Positions 61,450 to 64,000 of a DNA stretch of 64,000 nt are shown one piece after another. Below the pieces are notes generated by a model. The model saw only the letters and a program-made list of their open reading frames with translations, made no database searches and was not told where the DNA came from. The position numbers and the translations under genes were made by a program. The DNA is from Variovorax dokdonensis (GTDB lineage: Bacteria; Pseudomonadota; Gammaproteobacteria; Burkholderiales; Burkholderiaceae_C): positions 124,001 through 188,000 of the forward strand of contig NZ_JASZYV010000005.1 in NCBI RefSeq assembly GCF_030316895.1, written 5' to 3'. How positions within the stretch are numbered: position 1 is the stretch's first letter; the number at the start of each line of letters is the position of its first letter.

Positions 61450-62489
61450 TGGCCGGCTCCCACATCCTGCACGTCTTCGAAGGCCGCGGTGGCTTCGGGC
61501 CAGGGCGCCGCGTCGGCGGCAGCCAGTGCGTCCTGGACTTCGGCCAGCGCTTCGTCCTGCAGGGCGTCGAGTTCGGCGGCGCTCACGCCGCTGGCGAGCA
61601 GCGCGGCGCGGGCCCGTGCGATCGGGTCGGTCTCGAGGGCGGCCGCCAGTTCGCCCGCATCGCGGTAGGCGGCAGGGTCGACCGACACGTGGCCCTTCAC
61701 ACGGTAGGTCAGCGCATGCAGCAGCCGCGGCCCCTGGCCGGTGCGGACCTGGGCGATCAGATCCGATGCGGCGCCGTGCACCGCAAACACGTCGTTGCCG
61801 TCCACCTGCACCGACTCGATGTCCATCGACGCAGCGCGCGCCGAGGCGCCGTCCCCCGCAGTCATCGGCCCGCTGGACGTGGTGGCGCTCCAGCGGTTGT
61901 CCTCGCACACGAAGAGAACGGGCAACTGGTACACCTTGGCCCAGTTGAGCGCTTCCAGGAACGGGCCCCGGTTGATGGCGCCATCACCGAAGAAGCAGGC
62001 GGTGATGGCGTCGCCGTCCACCGCGCCGCCCGCCGCGCTCGACTTGCGCAGCTTCTGCGCGTGCGCCGCGCCCACCGCGATCGGCAGCCCGGCCGCTACC
62101 ACGCCATTGGCGCCGAGCATGCCGACCGAGAAGTCCGCGATGTGCATCGACCCGCCCTTGCCGCCGTTGAAGCCGGTGGCCTTGCCGAACAGCTCGCACA
62201 TCATGCGGGTGAGGTCGGCGCCCTTGGCCAGCGTGTGGCCATGGCCGCGATGGGTCGAGGTCAGGTAGTCGCCGCGCCGAAGGTGCGCGCAGACGCCGGC
62301 GGGTACCGCCTCTTGCCCGGTGGAAAGATGCAGGGGGCCGCGCACCTTGGCGGCCGTGCCGGCCTGCTGGCCATAGGCGCTCACGCCGCCTTGGCTGGCG
62401 GCTTCGGCCGCGTCTTCGAAGGCGCGGATGCGCAGCATCGTGCGATAGAGCGAGCGCCGCTCGCCCAGATCGGGAAGGGGGGAATTCAT
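61440..62489 (-). CDS. Thiamine-diphosphate dehydrogenase E1, alpha subunit
   Basis: The protein has 349 residues from ATG 62489, with GGAG upstream; the longer start at 62519 is less likely. Conserved blocks are YLTSTHRGHGHTLAKGADL near residue 75 and GKGGSMHIADFSVGMLGANG near 110. The diphosphate-binding motif is FFGDGAINRGPFLEALNWAK, with CEDNRWSATT following. It is the first gene of the minus-strand group and is divergent from the PQQ dehydrogenase. The oxo-acid or acetoin substrate cannot be read from sequence. Confidence 0.9.
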   Translation of the reverse strand: MNSPLPDLGERRSLYRTMLRIRAFEDAAEAASQGGVSAYGQQAGTAAKVRGPLHLSTGQEAVPAGVCAHLRRGDYLTSTHRGHGHTLAKGADLTRMMCELFGKATGFNGGKGGSMHIADFSVGMLGANGVVAAGLPIAVGAAHAQKLRKSSAAGGAVDGDAITACFFGDGAINRGPFLEALNWAKVYQLPVLFVCEDNRWSATTSSGPMTAGDGASARAASMDIESVQVDGNDVFAVHGAASDLIAQVRTGQGPRLLHALTYRVKGHVSVDPAAYRDAGELAAALETDPIARARAALLASGVSAAELDALQDEALAEVQDALAAADAAPWPEATAAFEDVQDVGAGQWI

Positions 62490-62685
62490 GTGGACTCCAG
62501 CGCGAACGACGGCGCGCATTTGCGTGCTGGATCGTATCGATCGTGACCAATCATCAAGAGCGGGCTAACCCCAGCCGCTTGGCACCGCTTGCATCGCGTT
62601 ACCAGGCCTTCGGGAAAGCCCGAAGCCCGCCTGCACGGGCATCGCACCATTCTTCGAGCCGCAAACAACAAGCAGGAGACGCACG

Positions 62686-64000
62686 ATGAAGAGACTTTCG
62701 ACGGCGCTCACGCTGGGCTTCGCGCTGTTCGCAGCCGCGGGCCTCGCAGCCGCGCAGGGCAAGGGTTCGGCCGAGCCTTCGAAGACCGCGGCCGGCAAGG
62801 TGGATGGCGCATTCATCCGTTCCAACGCCGCCAAGACGCCCGACTGGCCCAGCTACGGGCTGGACTATGCCGAGACGCGCTACAGCCGGCTCGACCAGAT
62901 CAACACCGGCAACGTCAAGGAACTGGGCCTGGCATGGAGCTACGACCTGGAATCCACGCGCGGCGTCGAGGCCACGCCGCTGGTGGTGGACGGCATCATG
63001 TACGTCACTGCGTCGTGGAGCGTCGTGCACGCCATCGACGCGCGCACCGGCAAGCGACTGTGGAGCTTCGATCCCAAGGTCGACCGGTCCAAGGGCTACA
63101 GGGGTTGCTGCGACGTGGTCAACCGCGGCGTGGCGCTCTACCAGGGCAAGGTGTACGTCGGCGCGTATGACGGCCGGCTGATCGCCCTCGACGCGGCCAC
63201 CGGCAAGGTGGCCTGGGAGAAGGACACCCTGATCGACCACGCGCGCTCCTACACCATCACCGGCGCGCCGCGCGTGGTCAAGGGCAAGGTCATCATCGGC
63301 AATGGCGGCGCCGAATACGGCGTACGCGGCTACGTCACCGCCTACGATGCCGCCACGGGCGCGCAGAAGTGGCGCTGGTTCACCGTGCCGGGCGACCCGT
63401 CCAAGCCCTTCGAGGACGAGTCGATGAAGAAGGCGGCCGCGACCTGGGACCCGACCGGCAAGTACTGGGAGGCGGGCGGCGGCGGCACGGTGTGGGACAC
63501 CATGGCCTTCGACCCCGACTTGAACCTGCTGTACATCGGCACCGGCAACGGCTCGCCCTGGGCGCACAGCAAGCGCAGCCCCAAGGGCGGCGACAACCTC
63601 TACCTTGCCTCCATCGTCGCGCTCGACCCCGACACCGGCAAGTACAAGTGGCACTACCAGGAAACGCCGGGCGACAACTGGGACTACACCTCCACCCAGC
63701 CGATGATCCTGGCCGACCTCACCATCGACGGCAAGAAGCGCAAGACCATCCTGCATGCGCCCAAGAACGGCTTCTTCTTCGTCATCGACCGCACCGACGG
63801 CAAGTTCATCTCGGCCAAGAACTTCGTCGATGTGAATTGGGCCACCGGCTACGACAAGAACGGTCGCCCCATCGAGGTGGCGGCGGCGCGCGCGAACGAG
63901 AAGCCGGGCGATTCGGTTCCTGGGCCCTTCGGCGCGCACAACTGGCATCCGATGTCCTTCAATCCGCAAACCGGGTTGGCCTACCTGCCGGCGCAGCACA
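62686..64000 (+). CDS. PQQ-dependent alcohol dehydrogenase, 3' partial
   Basis: The frame is open from ATG 62686 (AGCAGGAGAC upstream) to the window end, with 438 complete codons. The signal peptide MKRLSTALTLGFALFAAAGL is followed by WPSYGLDYAETRYSRLDQIN, the start of the beta-propeller. Adjacent cysteines (YRGCCDVVNRGVALY near residue 145) form the vicinal disulfide over PQQ. The catalytic Asp lies in GDNWDYTSTQPM; Thr two positions on, rather than Asp, points to the calcium type, not the lanthanide type. High similarity by eye to quinohaemoprotein ethanol dehydrogenases suggests a C-terminal haem domain beyond the window. Confidence 0.92.
   Translation, partial: MKRLSTALTLGFALFAAAGLAAAQGKGSAEPSKTAAGKVDGAFIRSNAAKTPDWPSYGLDYAETRYSRLDQINTGNVKELGLAWSYDLESTRGVEATPLVVDGIMYVTASWSVVHAIDARTGKRLWSFDPKVDRSKGYRGCCDVVNRGVALYQGKVYVGAYDGRLIALDAATGKVAWEKDTLIDHARSYTITGAPRVVKGKVIIGNGGAEYGVRGYVTAYDAATGAQKWRWFTVPGDPSKPFEDESMKKAAATWDPTGKYWEAGGGGTVWDTMAFDPDLNLLYIGTGNGSPWAHSKRSPKGGDNLYLASIVALDPDTGKYKWHYQETPGDNWDYTSTQPMILADLTIDGKKRKTILHAPKNGFFFVIDRTDGKFISAKNFVDVNWATGYDKNGRPIEVAAARANEKPGDSVPGPFGAHNWHPMSFNPQTGLAYLPAQH

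Noticed and set aside
62522..62560. Imperfect palindrome around ATCGAT in the E1-alpha/PQQ dehydrogenase spacer
   Set aside because: Only the central six bases and outer TGG/CCA match; this is too weak to call an operator.

Overview
The window is GC-rich, gene-dense DNA from a betaproteobacterium. Gene content points to Burkholderiales, probably Comamonadaceae (Variovorax/Acidovorax-like). The pointers are two tripartite-tricarboxylate (Bug-type) substrate-binding proteins, DUF3567, DUF1840, DUF3108 and DUF4148 proteins, a PhaM-type granule protein, L18/S14 sequences of that type, and the recG-oxyR-dps-ubiA order. This is a judgement from protein sequence by eye; no database search was run.

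Layout. 1-3028: 3' part of a single-chain biotin-dependent carboxylase. 3160-4087: two small secreted proteins with Asp-rich repeats. 4114-9276 (minus): LrgB, LrgA and a GlcD-type flavoprotein in one tight cluster, then a YgiW-type OB-fold protein, a DUF2846 lipoprotein and PurU. 9400-13229: an omega-amino-acid aminotransferase, a ChaN-like lipoprotein, DUF3567 and DUF3108 proteins. 13334-18345: an aromatic-catabolism-like group (FAH-family hydrolase, LuxR-type regulator, flavin hydroxylase, DUF2783, Bug protein). 18362-21002: a MORN/YwqK-like protein and a copper-type pair (DUF2946 protein and a YcnI-PCuAC fusion). 21063-23868: PhaM, FIST and a helix-turn-helix regulator. 24006-28998: a membrane-lipid group (ceramidase-like protein, MFS-acyltransferase fusion, PAP2) followed by two unrecognised membrane proteins. 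29005-37023: queA-tgt, recG, oxyR, dps, ubiA, proC.

37264-46023 is the spc and alpha ribosomal operons: rplN-rplX-rplE-rpsN-rpsH-rplF-rplR-rpsE-rpmD-rplO-secY-rpmJ-rpsM-rpsK, then rpsD-rpoA-rplQ. The S10 operon is not upstream of rplN and infA is not between secY and rpmJ. Initiator tRNA-fMet with a strong terminator follows. 46278-55422 is a heavy-metal block: response regulator, sensor kinase, a DUF4148 protein, a 578-bp non-coding gap and czcCBA-type efflux genes.

55451-64000 holds an aryl-CoA-ligase-like gene divergent from cfa, DUF1840, then a minus-strand group (two-subunit thiamine-diphosphate E1 dehydrogenase, MarR, Bug protein) divergent from a PQQ-dependent alcohol dehydrogenase cut by the window end. 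No insertion sequence, prophage, CRISPR array, rRNA or origin was seen. The least explained parts are the GlcD-LrgA-LrgB cluster, the lipid-remodelling group, the single-chain carboxylase, and several hairpins and palindromes between ribosomal and regulatory genes.
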